Position numbers and translations under genes: made by a program. DNA of 27,607 nt. Origin: Firmicutes bacterium UBA6226. Lineage in GTDB: Bacteria > Bacillota_A > Clostridia > Peptostreptococcales > Acidaminobacteraceae. The stretch is from positions 1-27,607 of the forward strand of contig DJWQ01000251.1 in assembly GCA_002441045.1 (NCBI GenBank). The letters are read 5' to 3'. The notes below the pieces were generated by a model. It searched no databases and had not been told where the DNA came from. It was given only the letters and a program-made list of their open reading frames with translations. Below are positions 16,583-24,443 of the stretch, piece after piece (within the stretch, counting starts at the first letter, position 1; every line of letters begins with the position of its first letter).

Positions 16583-16705
16583 CTTTGTATGATAACACCG
16601 TATCAACTTAATCGATTCATCATCGTAATTTGCAATAAATGAAAAAATGATATAAAAAATGATAAATGGGTAAAAATGATAAGAGTCGTGTTTTGATAAT
16701 CATAC

Positions 16706-16729
16706 AATCGTGCTATCGGTTGCACGATT
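16706..16729. promoter_or_regulatory. Upstream LacI-family operator candidate
   Basis: Eight-base arms AATCGTGC (16706-16713) and GCACGATT (16722-16729) flank a centre with the CG step typical of LacI-family operators. The inner 14-mer, TGCTATCGGTTGCA (16711-16724), fits the degenerate pattern TGCWAWCGSWTGCA shared with the downstream site at 16828-16841. It lies about 80 bp upstream of the predicted start of the sugar-transport operon. The LacI-type gene at 23020 is the obvious binder. Confidence 0.6.
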
Positions 16730-16764
16730 CGTTAAGAAAAGATTAGAAAAACATGAATAAAATA

Positions 16765-16793
16765 TTGCCAGAAAATCAATAACGTTGTATAAT
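16765..16793 (+). promoter_or_regulatory. Strong sigma-A promoter of the sugar ABC transporter operon
   Basis: TTGCCA (16765-16770) and a perfect TATAAT (16788-16793) are separated by 17 bp. The predicted start near 16800 leaves a leader of about 135 nt before the lipoprotein gene. It is flanked by two LacI/cre-like operators. Confidence 0.85.
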
Positions 16794-16825
16794 GAGCGTA
16801 ATTGAGGTTATTTTTTTATACATTT

Positions 16826-16843
16826 TGTGCAAACGCATGCACA
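16826..16843. promoter_or_regulatory. Downstream LacI-family or CcpA (cre-like) operator
   Basis: Half-sites TGTGCAAAC (16826-16834) and GCATGCACA (16835-16843) match at seven of nine positions around a central CG. The core TGCAAACGCATGCA also fits the cre consensus (TGNAANCGNWNNC), so CcpA is an alternative binder to the local LacI protein. It lies about 27-44 bp after the predicted start site, where a bound repressor would act as a roadblock. Confidence 0.7.
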
Positions 16844-16934
16844 TTGTGTGACACGATTTATGATAAAAAATGAGCTCAATTACTAAAAATGCCAAAAGGC
16901 AAAGTGATTTAATGGGAGATGTAGGAGGATGAAA

Positions 16935-18278
16935 ATGAAAAAGTTAGTAAGTTTATTGCTAATCATGGTTATGATGTTTTCATTAGCTGCTTGCGGCGCA
17001 AAAAATGATGTCGTAGAAGAAACAACAGCAGCAGTATCAGAAACAACTGAAGCAACTGAAGCACCAAGTCTTGATGCAACAATCTCTGTTCAAGTAGAAT
17101 CTTCTTGGTTAGAATACTACCAAGCAGCTGCTGATAGAGTAAAAGCGGAAAATCCAAATGCAACAATCGACTTTATCGAAGTAGGTTCTTTTGATCACTT
17201 AGATACAATCGACAAAACTGATATCTCTAACACAGACGTAGCTGACGTATTTGCTATCCCTGCTGATAGACTTTACGGTTTAAACGATAATCAAGTATTA
17301 GCAGCAATCGATGGTCCTGCTATGGCAGCTAATGTAGGCGGTTTTGCTGACTACGAAGCTGGTTTAGGTGGTAACTTCAAAATCGGCGATGATTATTTAG
17401 CTTTCCCAATGAACATTGAAACTTTAATCAATTTCGCAAATACTGCTAATGCAGCTACTGCTGGAATCGATTTAACACAACCAATTGAATTCACTACATT
17501 AAATTCTGAAGATATGTTAGTTCCTTTCTGGAACGCATGGTTTGGCGTTGCGTTAACAAACGCTGCTGACATTGAATTGTTAGGTAAAAATGATGATGGT
17601 ACTTTCTTCTCAGATTTAACAGAAGATTGGGCTAACTTACCAGCTGAAAAACAAGCATTATTTACTGCTTTATTTAACTACTGGCAAGCACATGATAAAG
17701 CTGGCACACCAATGTTTGATGAAAACGCTGCATGGGGTTACATGGATACAGCATTCACAACTGGTGGTCAAACTTCTATCAGACTTGAAGGACCATGGTC
17801 AACTGGCAGCTTATCAGCATTAGCTGGCGATGGAAAAGATTTAGCAATTTTACCAATTAACCAAGTGACTGTTAACGGTCAACCACTTGCTCACTGGAAA
17901 GGTGGCTGGGGTCTTGCTATCAACGCTAGAATCGAAGAAGATGCTGACAAAATGGCGCTTGCACAAAAAATGATTGAAGAGTTAATGAATACTGATTATG
18001 CTGTTGATTTCTTTACAGCAACAGGCAAAATCATGGAAAATGTTGATCCTTCAGTTTACGCAAATTCAACTTTATCTGATTCAGATAAAACTGTAATCGC
18101 AGCTGTAATCGCTTCTTATCAAGATGCTCCTGCTAGACCATTATTCTCTGAATGGGGTCAAGTATGGGATACTTGGAAAAACGGCGTTTTATCTTGGGCA
18201 TCAGTAAAACCAGCTTCACCAGAAGCTGCTTATGCTGAAGTACAAGCTTCATTCAAAGCAATGATGTTAAACTTCTAA
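16935..18278 (+). CDS. Maltose/maltodextrin-type extracellular solute-binding lipoprotein
   Basis: I choose ATG 16935, six nt after AGGAGG; the ATG at 16929 directly abuts that site and is too close. The product is 447 residues. KKLVSLLLIMVMMFSLAACG is a lipoprotein signal with lipobox LAAC, and the cysteine would be lipidated and anchored outside the membrane. A Thr/Glu-rich linker (~22-45) follows, then a type 1 (MalE-like) binding fold, with FIEVGSFDHLDTIDK, ADVFAIPADRLYGL, RLEGPWSTG and HWKGGWGLAIN as recognisable blocks. Aromatic residues in the last two fit sugar binding. It delivers an oligosaccharide, probably a maltodextrin, to the permeases encoded downstream. Codon use is unusually uniform (TTA, GCA, GAA, AAC-rich) compared with neighbours, which fits very high expression. 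Two terminator-like hairpins downstream would favour excess of this subunit. The exact sugar is inferred only from family resemblance. Confidence 0.88.
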   Translation: MKKLVSLLLIMVMMFSLAACGAKNDVVEETTAAVSETTEATEAPSLDATISVQVESSWLEYYQAAADRVKAENPNATIDFIEVGSFDHLDTIDKTDISNTDVADVFAIPADRLYGLNDNQVLAAIDGPAMAANVGGFADYEAGLGGNFKIGDDYLAFPMNIETLINFANTANAATAGIDLTQPIEFTTLNSEDMLVPFWNAWFGVALTNAADIELLGKNDDGTFFSDLTEDWANLPAEKQALFTALFNYWQAHDKAGTPMFDENAAWGYMDTAFTTGGQTSIRLEGPWSTGSLSALAGDGKDLAILPINQVTVNGQPLAHWKGGWGLAINARIEEDADKMALAQKMIEELMNTDYAVDFFTATGKIMENVDPSVYANSTLSDSDKTVIAAVIASYQDAPARPLFSEWGQVWDTWKNGVLSWASVKPASPEAAYAEVQASFKAMMLNF

Positions 18279-18290
18279 GAACACACATGA

Positions 18291-18324
18291 AGAGAAGAGA
18301 GGTTTATCCTTTCTTCTCTTTTCT
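18291..18324 (+). terminator. Terminator or attenuator after the binding-protein gene
   Basis: AGAGAAGAGAGG (18291-18302) pairs with CCTTTCTTCTCT (18308-18319), with one G-U wobble and a five-base loop, then a short pyrimidine tail (TTTTCTT). It is probably leaky, because the remaining transporter genes lie downstream. Confidence 0.6.
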
Positions 18325-18341
18325 TAAAATGGCCTAATATG

Positions 18342-18370
18342 TTCTTGGGTATTATGATAGGACTTATGAT
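18342..18370 (+). promoter_or_regulatory. Possible secondary promoter inside the transporter operon
   Basis: TTCTTG (18342-18347) and TATGAT (18365-18370) are separated by 17 bp. It lies between two terminator-like hairpins and could supply basal transcription of the permease genes. The predicted start would fall in the second hairpin, which weakens the case. Confidence 0.3.
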
Positions 18371-18375
18371 ATGAT

Positions 18376-18409
18376 AAAATTCAAGAACAGGCTGTTCTAG
18401 AATTTTTTT
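18376..18409 (+). terminator. Second terminator-like hairpin before the permease genes
   Basis: AAAATTC (18376-18382) plus AGAACAG (18384-18390) pair with CTGTTCT (18392-18398) plus GAATTTT (18400-18406). There is a single A/A mismatch, and a T-run extends to 18409. It ends 17 nt before the next ATG, so it may be an intrinsic attenuator or an mRNA 3'-end stabiliser for the lipoprotein message. Confidence 0.6.
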
Positions 18410-18426
18410 ATGTGAAAGGAAGTAGC

Positions 18427-18888
18427 ATGAATTCAAATTCGGTCAATACGAATCCTAGATTACCAGTAAAGCAATTATATATTTTTCTTACAGCATGTGC
18501 ACTTATCATTCTTTCTTCATCGTTGGATGTTATGATTCGTGTTAAGGATTTGAATTTATTTGATCAGTGGCGTTTGGCTTCAGGTATAGAAGCTGACTTA
18601 AATGATCTCTTTAACGCATATGTAACGATAAGCTTGAGTATCTACTTTTTTAAGATAATTGTTCCAATTATTTTTGGTATTTACAGTTATTTTGCTTATA
18701 AAAAAATACGCGTTAATCAGCTCTTCGTATTTATATGGACAGTATTGAATTTAGGCGGTCTTGCCTACGTCTTAGTCGAAAGACAATATGGATCAGTGTT
18801 TTTCTATCTAAGTGCAGTCGGCTATCTAATCAACGTGATAACACTACTATCCTTAATGGACGTTATCAAGTTAAAGAATTCAAAGTAA
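18427..18888 (+). CDS. Small four-helix membrane protein of unknown function
   Basis: From ATG 18427, preceded by AAAGGAAG, the product is 153 residues. An in-frame GTG at 18412 would overlap the ribosome binding site and is disfavoured. After a polar, Asn-rich N terminus there are four hydrophobic segments (about 15-35, 62-85, 95-113 and 118-142), with short loops and a Lys-ending C terminus. I do not recognise a family. It lies between the sugar-binding lipoprotein and the MalF-like permease genes, 13 nt before the latter, so it is very likely co-translated with the importer. It could be an accessory or stabilising subunit of the permease or unrelated cargo; sequence alone does not decide. 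Confidence 0.7.
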   Translation: MNSNSVNTNPRLPVKQLYIFLTACALIILSSSLDVMIRVKDLNLFDQWRLASGIEADLNDLFNAYVTISLSIYFFKIIVPIIFGIYSYFAYKKIRVNQLFVFIWTVLNLGGLAYVLVERQYGSVFFYLSAVGYLINVITLLSLMDVIKLKNSK

Positions 18889-18901
18889 AGGTGGGACGAT
18901 C

Positions 18902-20983
18902 TTGGGAAAATATAGTGAATTACTTTATGATGACATCGGGACATCATACGAAAGAAAAAACAAGTATTTGCTAGAGCTGGCACGTTTGCAAAAGCGTCTT
19001 ACTCAAAATGACAGCCAAGCAGCAGAGTTAATTAAAAAACACAAAGCAAATAAGAAGAATCACCCATATAATGTTGCACTTAAAGCATTTAAAAAAGAAG
19101 AAGCCAATTTTTTAAAGACTTTAAATGCCAAGAAAAAAGTATACTCAAATGAGATTCAGTCTAAGAGCGATCGCAAAGCACTTGAAATGAAATTACAGTT
19201 ATTTGAAGCAAAAGAGAGGGTTAAGTTTTATGAGGCATATGCTAGCTTATCGTATGAAGCAAAGCTTGAATATGAGGCGAGTAAAATTGTAACCAATCAA
19301 TTACCTGAAATTATTGAAACGTACGAAATGAATCGCGATCGTTTAGCAGAAATAAACGAACAGCTTAAAAAAGTGTCAAGTGATTCTGAAGCAAGTGCGA
19401 AAGCCTCTTATAATGCTTTTAAAGCGAAACAAGATTCTATTTTAAAAGAGCAAAAATCTGCTTTGAAAGCGAAGCGTAAAAGCCGCTTAATATCAGAAAA
19501 AGCACTTAAAAATGGAATTGTTGCACTAAAGAGAACTAAGAAGGATGCACTCAGTCAAAAGAAATTTGATTCAAAACTTTATTCATTAAAAGAAGAAAAG
19601 GCAAACTTGAAATTTGTCCTCAATAAAGGCATAAAAAGAGAAAGAAATGTGCTTAAATCAAATATCTCTGATTTAAGAAGAAAAACACCTATTGAGATTG
19701 AAAGAACAAGTCCTTTCGTTTCAAAATTAACGGCATTGCTACCAGGTTTAGGACAGTTTTTAAATAAGCAATATCTAAAAGCAATCCTTTTTGTATTTGC
19801 TACAGTTTTTATATATGTAATCGCAATTCCTTACGCACTCGGTTTTGGTAACTACCAAGGTCAGGGGATAGCGGGGTTAATTTCACTTGCAAAGGGTGGA
19901 CCAAAGGCTGATCGATCATTAATTTTTATGATTGAGGGGATTGTTGCGATTTTCTTACTTGTGTTTGCCGTATCATTATTCCTTTTATCATACTTTGATG
20001 TTAGAAAAGTTGAAAAGGATATGATTCAAGGCACTAGACCAAGAAACTGGTTTGAAACGAGAACTAAAATTGAGCAAGATGGCTTCCCATATCTGGTTTC
20101 ATTACCAGCATTAATCGTTATTGTATTTATTGTTCTTGTTCCAATTATGACGACAGTTTTACTTTCTTTTACTGGTATGGATCCAAAAAATCAGTCTAAG
20201 TTTGACTGGGTTGGTTTGGGAAATTACAAGTTGATCGCAACTGGTTCAGGTTTAGCAGGTTCTGTTTTCTGGTCGATCTTAGGATGGACACTCATATGGA
20301 CGTTAACAGCGACAACACTTGCTATATTCGTTGGTTTCATGCTTGCAATCATTGCCAATAATGACAGAATAAAGGGTAAGACCTTCTTTAGAGTAATTTA
20401 TTTATTACCTTGGGCGGTTCCAGCTTTTATCACAATAATGTTCTTTAGTATTATGTTTTCTGCGGATGGCTCGATAACACAGTTAATTGAGAAGATATTT
20501 AAGGTTCATTTAGAAGTGAAAAATGATCCTTTCTTAGCAAGAGTGACACTAATCATGTTGCAAACATGGCTAGGTAGTTCCTATGTTTTCTTATTATCTA
20601 CAGGTGTATTACAAGCTATTCCAGGTGATCTGTATGAAGCTGCACAGATTGATGGTGCAACAGAATGGCAAAAATTAAAGCGAATAACATTACCGATTGT
20701 TTTATTCCAAACCGCACCGCTTTTAGTGGGCCAATACACGTTTAACTTTAATAACTTCTCAATTATATATCTGTTTAATAGCGGTGGTCCTTTTAATCCA
20801 TCAAAATACGGTAACTTAGCGGGAACAACTGACTTGCTAATTTCCTATATTTATAAACTGACAATGGAAAATCAATATCAATCCATAGGAGCTGCAATTA
20901 CAATTGTTATTTCAGCTGGGTTGATGCTGTTTGCCTTTATTGGATTTAAAAACTCAAAGGCATTTAAGGAGGAGAGATTATAA
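18902..20983 (+). CDS. MalF-like sugar ABC permease with long N-terminal coiled-coil extension
   Basis: The start is TTG 18902, with AGGTGGGA about 7 nt upstream. The product is 693 residues, against roughly 430-450 for MdxF/MalF-type permeases. Residues ~1-270 are highly charged and rich in Lys, Glu, Ala and Leu, with no proline-rich or hydrophobic break, and look like long coiled coils. The usual permease then begins, with LLPGLGQFLNKQYLKAILF (about 280-298, a PGLGQ-type segment common in Gram-positive MalF proteins). About eight membrane helices follow in all, and the cytoplasmic EAA loop YEAAQIDGATEWQKLKRITL (578-597) docks to the ATPase. It forms the transmembrane channel with the MalG-like protein. 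The frame is unbroken, so the extension is genuine and not a neighbouring gene. The stop overlaps the next start (TAATG). Confidence 0.9.
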   Translation: MGKYSELLYDDIGTSYERKNKYLLELARLQKRLTQNDSQAAELIKKHKANKKNHPYNVALKAFKKEEANFLKTLNAKKKVYSNEIQSKSDRKALEMKLQLFEAKERVKFYEAYASLSYEAKLEYEASKIVTNQLPEIIETYEMNRDRLAEINEQLKKVSSDSEASAKASYNAFKAKQDSILKEQKSALKAKRKSRLISEKALKNGIVALKRTKKDALSQKKFDSKLYSLKEEKANLKFVLNKGIKRERNVLKSNISDLRRKTPIEIERTSPFVSKLTALLPGLGQFLNKQYLKAILFVFATVFIYVIAIPYALGFGNYQGQGIAGLISLAKGGPKADRSLIFMIEGIVAIFLLVFAVSLFLLSYFDVRKVEKDMIQGTRPRNWFETRTKIEQDGFPYLVSLPALIVIVFIVLVPIMTTVLLSFTGMDPKNQSKFDWVGLGNYKLIATGSGLAGSVFWSILGWTLIWTLTATTLAIFVGFMLAIIANNDRIKGKTFFRVIYLLPWAVPAFITIMFFSIMFSADGSITQLIEKIFKVHLEVKNDPFLARVTLIMLQTWLGSSYVFLLSTGVLQAIPGDLYEAAQIDGATEWQKLKRITLPIVLFQTAPLLVGQYTFNFNNFSIIYLFNSGGPFNPSKYGNLAGTTDLLISYIYKLTMENQYQSIGAAITIVISAGLMLFAFIGFKNSKAFKEERL

Positions 20984-21876
20984 TGGCTAAAATGAAAAGA
21001 AAAGAAAAACTCTATCTCTCTGATAAACAACCTCTTAGCTTTATGGGTGTGATTATGTTGGTTTTATCATATGTTGTACTGGGCTTATGGGCACTTGCGA
21101 TTATTTTACCATTGGTTGATATGATCGTTTCAGCATTTAACGGTAAACAGCAACAATATATTATGCTCAACAGTAATTTTGAGTTTTCACTCCGACATTT
21201 TGATTATTTGTTTAACGATACCCTTTATTTTTCTTGGGTAAAAAATACAATTTTCATCGCATTAACGACAGCTATATTAACTTTAATTATCGTTAGCTTT
21301 ACAGGTTTTGCGTATTCAAGATATCGTTTTAAAGGAAGAAAACCTTCTCTAATGGCGATTATGTTAATACAAACAATCCCAGCTTTTGCGGGTATTACTG
21401 CTTATTATGCAATGCATTCGGTAATTTCATCTATAGCGCCATTTTTCTCTAGACAGATGATGCTGATTTTGATCTATGCAGGTGGTGGTATCGCTAGTAA
21501 TACGTTCATACTAAAAGGCTATATCGATTCGATATCAACTGAACTTGATGATGCTGCAAGAATGGACGGCTGCTCAAGTATGCAGGTTTATCGTTTAATT
21601 ATCATGCCGATTGCTCGTCCTATGCTTGCAATCATTGCTCTTTGGTCATTCATTGGCCCATTTATGGACTATTTATTACCAAGAGTATTATTAACAAGTC
21701 CTGAGTCATATACTTTGGCTGCTGGTCTGTTTACTTTGATCAATGACTTTAGAACATTAAACCAACCAGCTTTCGCTGCAGGTGGTTTACTCACAGCTGT
21801 ACCAATCGTTGCTTTATTTATCGTATTACAAAAACAATTGGTATCAGGTTTATCACAAGGATCAGTTAAAGGATAA
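20983..21876 (+). CDS. MalG-like sugar ABC permease
   Basis: The 297-residue membrane protein has six helices and the EAA loop ELDDAARMDGCSSMQVYRLI (187-206), followed by IMPIARPMLA, the ATPase-docking signature of MalG/MdxG-type permeases. The C terminus QKQLVSGLSQGSVKG is the classic end of MalG homologues and supports maltodextrin-type specificity. The ATG overlaps the MalF stop by one base (TAATG), and AAGGAGG lies 9 nt upstream, so both channel halves are made in equal amounts. It works with the MalF-like subunit, the ATPase downstream and the binding lipoprotein upstream to import oligosaccharide. Nothing is unusual in length or motifs. Confidence 0.93.
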   Translation: MAKMKRKEKLYLSDKQPLSFMGVIMLVLSYVVLGLWALAIILPLVDMIVSAFNGKQQQYIMLNSNFEFSLRHFDYLFNDTLYFSWVKNTIFIALTTAILTLIIVSFTGFAYSRYRFKGRKPSLMAIMLIQTIPAFAGITAYYAMHSVISSIAPFFSRQMMLILIYAGGGIASNTFILKGYIDSISTELDDAARMDGCSSMQVYRLIIMPIARPMLAIIALWSFIGPFMDYLLPRVLLTSPESYTLAAGLFTLINDFRTLNQPAFAAGGLLTAVPIVALFIVLQKQLVSGLSQGSVKG

Positions 21877-21899
21877 TTTAGATTGTATAGGAGGATTCG

Positions 21900-22985
21900 A
21901 TGAACGTCGTACTCAGTAATATAGGAAAAAAATACGAAGGCAGAGAGGCTTTCACATTAAAAAACATCAATTTAGAGATAGAAGATAAAGATTTTTGTGT
22001 TATACTAGGACCATCGGGCTGTGGAAAGACGACCTTACTCCGCATGATTGCTGGGCTAAACTCAATTACAGAAGGCGATTTGTTATTTGATAATAAGCGT
22101 ATGAATAAGGTGCCTTCTAAAGATAGAGATATCGCAATGGTGTTTCAGTCTTATGCGCTTTATCCACATATGACGGTATATGATAATATGGCATTTTCTC
22201 TTTCGATGAGAAAAGAAAGAAAGAACATCATTCACGATCGTGTAATGGAAGCTGCTGAACTCTTACAAATAAAAGAATACCTGTATTCTAAACCATCTGA
22301 TATTTCAGGTGGTCAGAGACAGCGTGTTGCACTTGGTAGAGCGATGGTTCGTAAACCAAGCGTTTTCTTAATGGATGAGCCATTATCAAACCTTGATGCT
22401 AAATTAAGAGAGCATATGCGTGTTGAACTCGTGCGTTTACACAAAGCACTCGGCACAACTTCTATCTATGTTACACATGATCAAACAGAAGCAATGACTA
22501 TGGCTACGAAAATCGTCTTAATGAACGATGGTAAAATTCAACAAGCAGGGAAGCCGGATGAGTTTTATAATCGTCCTGCAAATATCTTTGTTGCGAAGTT
22601 CATAGGCTCACCAACGATGAACATCATTGATGGCCAAATCGTGAAAGGTAAGTTTGTTGCAAATCATGGATTGATTACTATAACGCCTAGTAAACTGGAT
22701 GCAAAAGCACTTGAAGCTTTTGAAGGTAAACCTGTTTCAGTAGGTATAAGACCTGAGCGCTTTGAGAGTGGTGGTGAATTTGGCGATACATTTACTGCGA
22801 CCATAGAAGTCGTGGAGATGCTTGGTAAAGAAAAAATTCTTTATGCAAAACTTGAAAATGGCTCAGAAATCATTATTTCTACACCTGGTCACTATAAATA
22901 TGCAGTAGATGAAGAACACAATTTTGGATTTGACGTGGAAGCGATTCATTTCTTTGATACAGAAACAGGATTAAGAATTAATTAG
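21900..22985 (+). CDS. Sugar ABC transporter ATPase (MalK/MsmX/UgpC type)
   Basis: The 361-residue ATPase has every expected motif: Walker A GPSGCGKTT (37-45), Q-loop VFQSYALYPHM, signature SGGQRQRVA (from 136), Walker B FLMDEP with D159 and catalytic E160, D-loop SNLDAKLR, and switch histidine in VTHDQTEAMTMA. The C-terminal ~120 residues are the TOBE/regulatory domain seen in carbohydrate importers (FIGSPTMNIIDG, SVGIRPE). It powers the MalF/MalG-like channel at the cytoplasmic face. In many Gram-positive bacteria a single remote MsmX serves several importers, whereas here an ATPase gene is built into the operon. It follows the MalG-like gene after 23 nt with an AGGAGG site, and precedes the LacI gene by 34 nt without a terminator. 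Confidence 0.95.
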   Translation: MNVVLSNIGKKYEGREAFTLKNINLEIEDKDFCVILGPSGCGKTTLLRMIAGLNSITEGDLLFDNKRMNKVPSKDRDIAMVFQSYALYPHMTVYDNMAFSLSMRKERKNIIHDRVMEAAELLQIKEYLYSKPSDISGGQRQRVALGRAMVRKPSVFLMDEPLSNLDAKLREHMRVELVRLHKALGTTSIYVTHDQTEAMTMATKIVLMNDGKIQQAGKPDEFYNRPANIFVAKFIGSPTMNIIDGQIVKGKFVANHGLITITPSKLDAKALEAFEGKPVSVGIRPERFESGGEFGDTFTATIEVVEMLGKEKILYAKLENGSEIIISTPGHYKYAVDEEHNFGFDVEAIHFFDTETGLRIN

Positions 22986-23019
22986 TTATAAAATCTTTGA
23001 ATAAGGATGTGATCATAAT

Positions 23020-24018
23020 ATGGCAGTAACAATCAAGGATGTAGCTAAGCTCGCAAATGTTTCTCCTTCAACAGTCTCGCGGGTTATTTCAAAAAGCCCT
23101 CGAATAAGTGAAGCGACAAAAAAAATCGTCTATGATGCAATGGATGAATTGAAGTATAAACCAAATGCAATTGCAAGAAACTTGGCAAATGCTTCAACAA
23201 AAACGCTCGGGCTAATCATACCAAATCAAGATGAAAACCTATTTAAAAATCCATTCTTTATTCAAGCGATGCGTGGCATAAGCATTTACGCACAAAAGAA
23301 AAATTATAAGATTATGTTCAACTATGGCGCTAGTCCTGAAGATGAACTGAACTTTGTACATGAGTTTGTTAATTCTAAGTGGGTAGATGGTATTATTCTT
23401 TTAACCGCATATGAAAATGATATGTGCATCGATTATTTAAATCGAGAATCATTTCCGTTTGTTGTAGTGGGAAGACCTTATAATATCCATGATATTATGT
23501 GGGTCGATAACGATAATTTTCAAGCAACTTATAATTTGGTGAATAACCTTATCCAAAGAGGCTGTCAAGATATTGCCTTTATAGGTGGCCCACAAAAATA
23601 TATCTTTTCCAAGGATCGTTTGGAAGGGTATAAGCGTTCACTTGAGCTTCGTAATCTCAATCTTAGGGATGAGTTGATTATTGAAACAAAAGATTTTACA
23701 GAACAAGATGGCTATAATGCTATGGCTAAAATTTGTTCTATAAAAGTACCACATGCAGTCGTTACAACGGATGACCTTTTAGGATTTGGTGTATTGAACT
23801 ATGTGAGAGAACATCAGCTCAATGTAAAGGTTACGGGCTTCAATAATATACCTCTTTCTGAATATCAGATTCCATCATTAACATCGGTTGATATTAAAGC
23901 TGAGGATTTAGGCTATAATGCTGCTAAACTTTTAATCAAACATTTAGAAGGCGTTGATAATCCAGTAAATCACTATATTGTTGGCACTGAATTAATTGAA
24001 AGGGAATCAACAAAATAG
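23020..24018 (+). CDS. LacI-family transcriptional regulator of the sugar operon
   Basis: The 332-residue regulator has an N-terminal LacI helix-turn-helix (TIKDVAKLANVSPSTVSRVI, residues 4-23). The hinge helix region KYKPNAIARNLA follows, then a periplasmic-binding-protein-like effector domain (TLGLIIPNQDENLFKNPFF onward; DRLEGYKRSLE; VTTDDLLGFGVLNY). This arrangement is that of MalR-type repressors, which release DNA when an oligosaccharide-derived inducer binds. It is the last gene of the transport operon, so it would be under its own control. The two TGCWAWCGSWTGCA sites around the operon promoter are the likely targets. A terminator follows. Whether it represses or activates, and the inducer, are not visible. 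Confidence 0.93.
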   Translation: MAVTIKDVAKLANVSPSTVSRVISKSPRISEATKKIVYDAMDELKYKPNAIARNLANASTKTLGLIIPNQDENLFKNPFFIQAMRGISIYAQKKNYKIMFNYGASPEDELNFVHEFVNSKWVDGIILLTAYENDMCIDYLNRESFPFVVVGRPYNIHDIMWVDNDNFQATYNLVNNLIQRGCQDIAFIGGPQKYIFSKDRLEGYKRSLELRNLNLRDELIIETKDFTEQDGYNAMAKICSIKVPHAVVTTDDLLGFGVLNYVREHQLNVKVTGFNNIPLSEYQIPSLTSVDIKAEDLGYNAAKLLIKHLEGVDNPVNHYIVGTELIERESTK

Positions 24019-24084
24019 AGTTTAAACTTAAATCTAAGGACTCAATGTCCGGAAATTTATCACAAACGAGATTGTAGCAAAATA

Positions 24085-24118
24085 AAAAAGTTGAAAGATT
24101 TAATTCTCTCAACTTTTT
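24085..24118. terminator. Bidirectional terminator between lacI-type gene and csoR
   Basis: AAAAAGTTGA (24085-24094) pairs with TCAACTTTTT (24109-24118). A-runs on one side and T-runs on the other let it serve both converging transcripts: the sugar operon on + and the copper operon on -. Confidence 0.85.
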
Positions 24119-24140
24119 ATTTATGTCCCAAGAGATATAT

Positions 24141-24443
24141 TTAACCACGTTTCATAAGCTTTTCTAATGTCACCATGAACTCATCTACAACCTCGGGTTC
24201 TCCGCCTTGTATGCGATCGATGACACAAGTCTTGATGTGTCTTTCTAAAATAACCCTTGATAACGCATTTAGTGCTGATTGTGCAGCTGCAATTTGGTTT
24301 AGAATATCATCACAGTACACATCTTTTTCAAGCATACCTTTAATGCCTCGAATTTGACCTTCTATTCTTGAACACCTATTAGAAAGTGCTTTTACTTCAT
24401 CCTCTGAACGATGCGTAGTTCTGTTACAGTTACACTCAGACAT
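24141..24443 (-). CDS. csoR: CsoR-family copper-sensing repressor
   Basis: I choose ATG 24443, eight nt after AAGGAG on the minus strand. The GTG at 24452 overlaps that site. The product is 100 residues of all-helical CsoR/DUF156 type, with RCSRIEGQIRGIKGMLE and YCDDILNQIAAAQSALNAL. C44, H69 and C73 reproduce the 25- and 4-residue spacing of the Cu(I) ligands in characterised CsoR (Cys36, His61, Cys65 in the Mycobacterium protein), which favours copper over nickel or sulfide sensing. Extra cysteines near the N terminus (C4, C6) could add metal or thiol sensitivity. The start lies inside the end of copA (8-nt overlap), so repressor and pump are co-expressed. It should bind the two GC-palindromes in the copA promoter and release them on Cu(I). 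Confidence 0.93.
   Translation of the reverse strand: MSECNCNRTTHRSEDEVKALSNRCSRIEGQIRGIKGMLEKDVYCDDILNQIAAAQSALNALSRVILERHIKTCVIDRIQGGEPEVVDEFMVTLEKLMKRG

Noticed and set aside
18735..18974. Open frame on + overlapping the small membrane protein and the MalF start
   Set aside because: It lies in a different frame across two supported genes, and its translation looks like out-of-frame sequence.
18902..19710. Coiled-coil region before the MalF-like permease as a separate gene
   Set aside because: The frame is continuous with no stop and no convincing internal ribosome binding site at the permease core was noticed.
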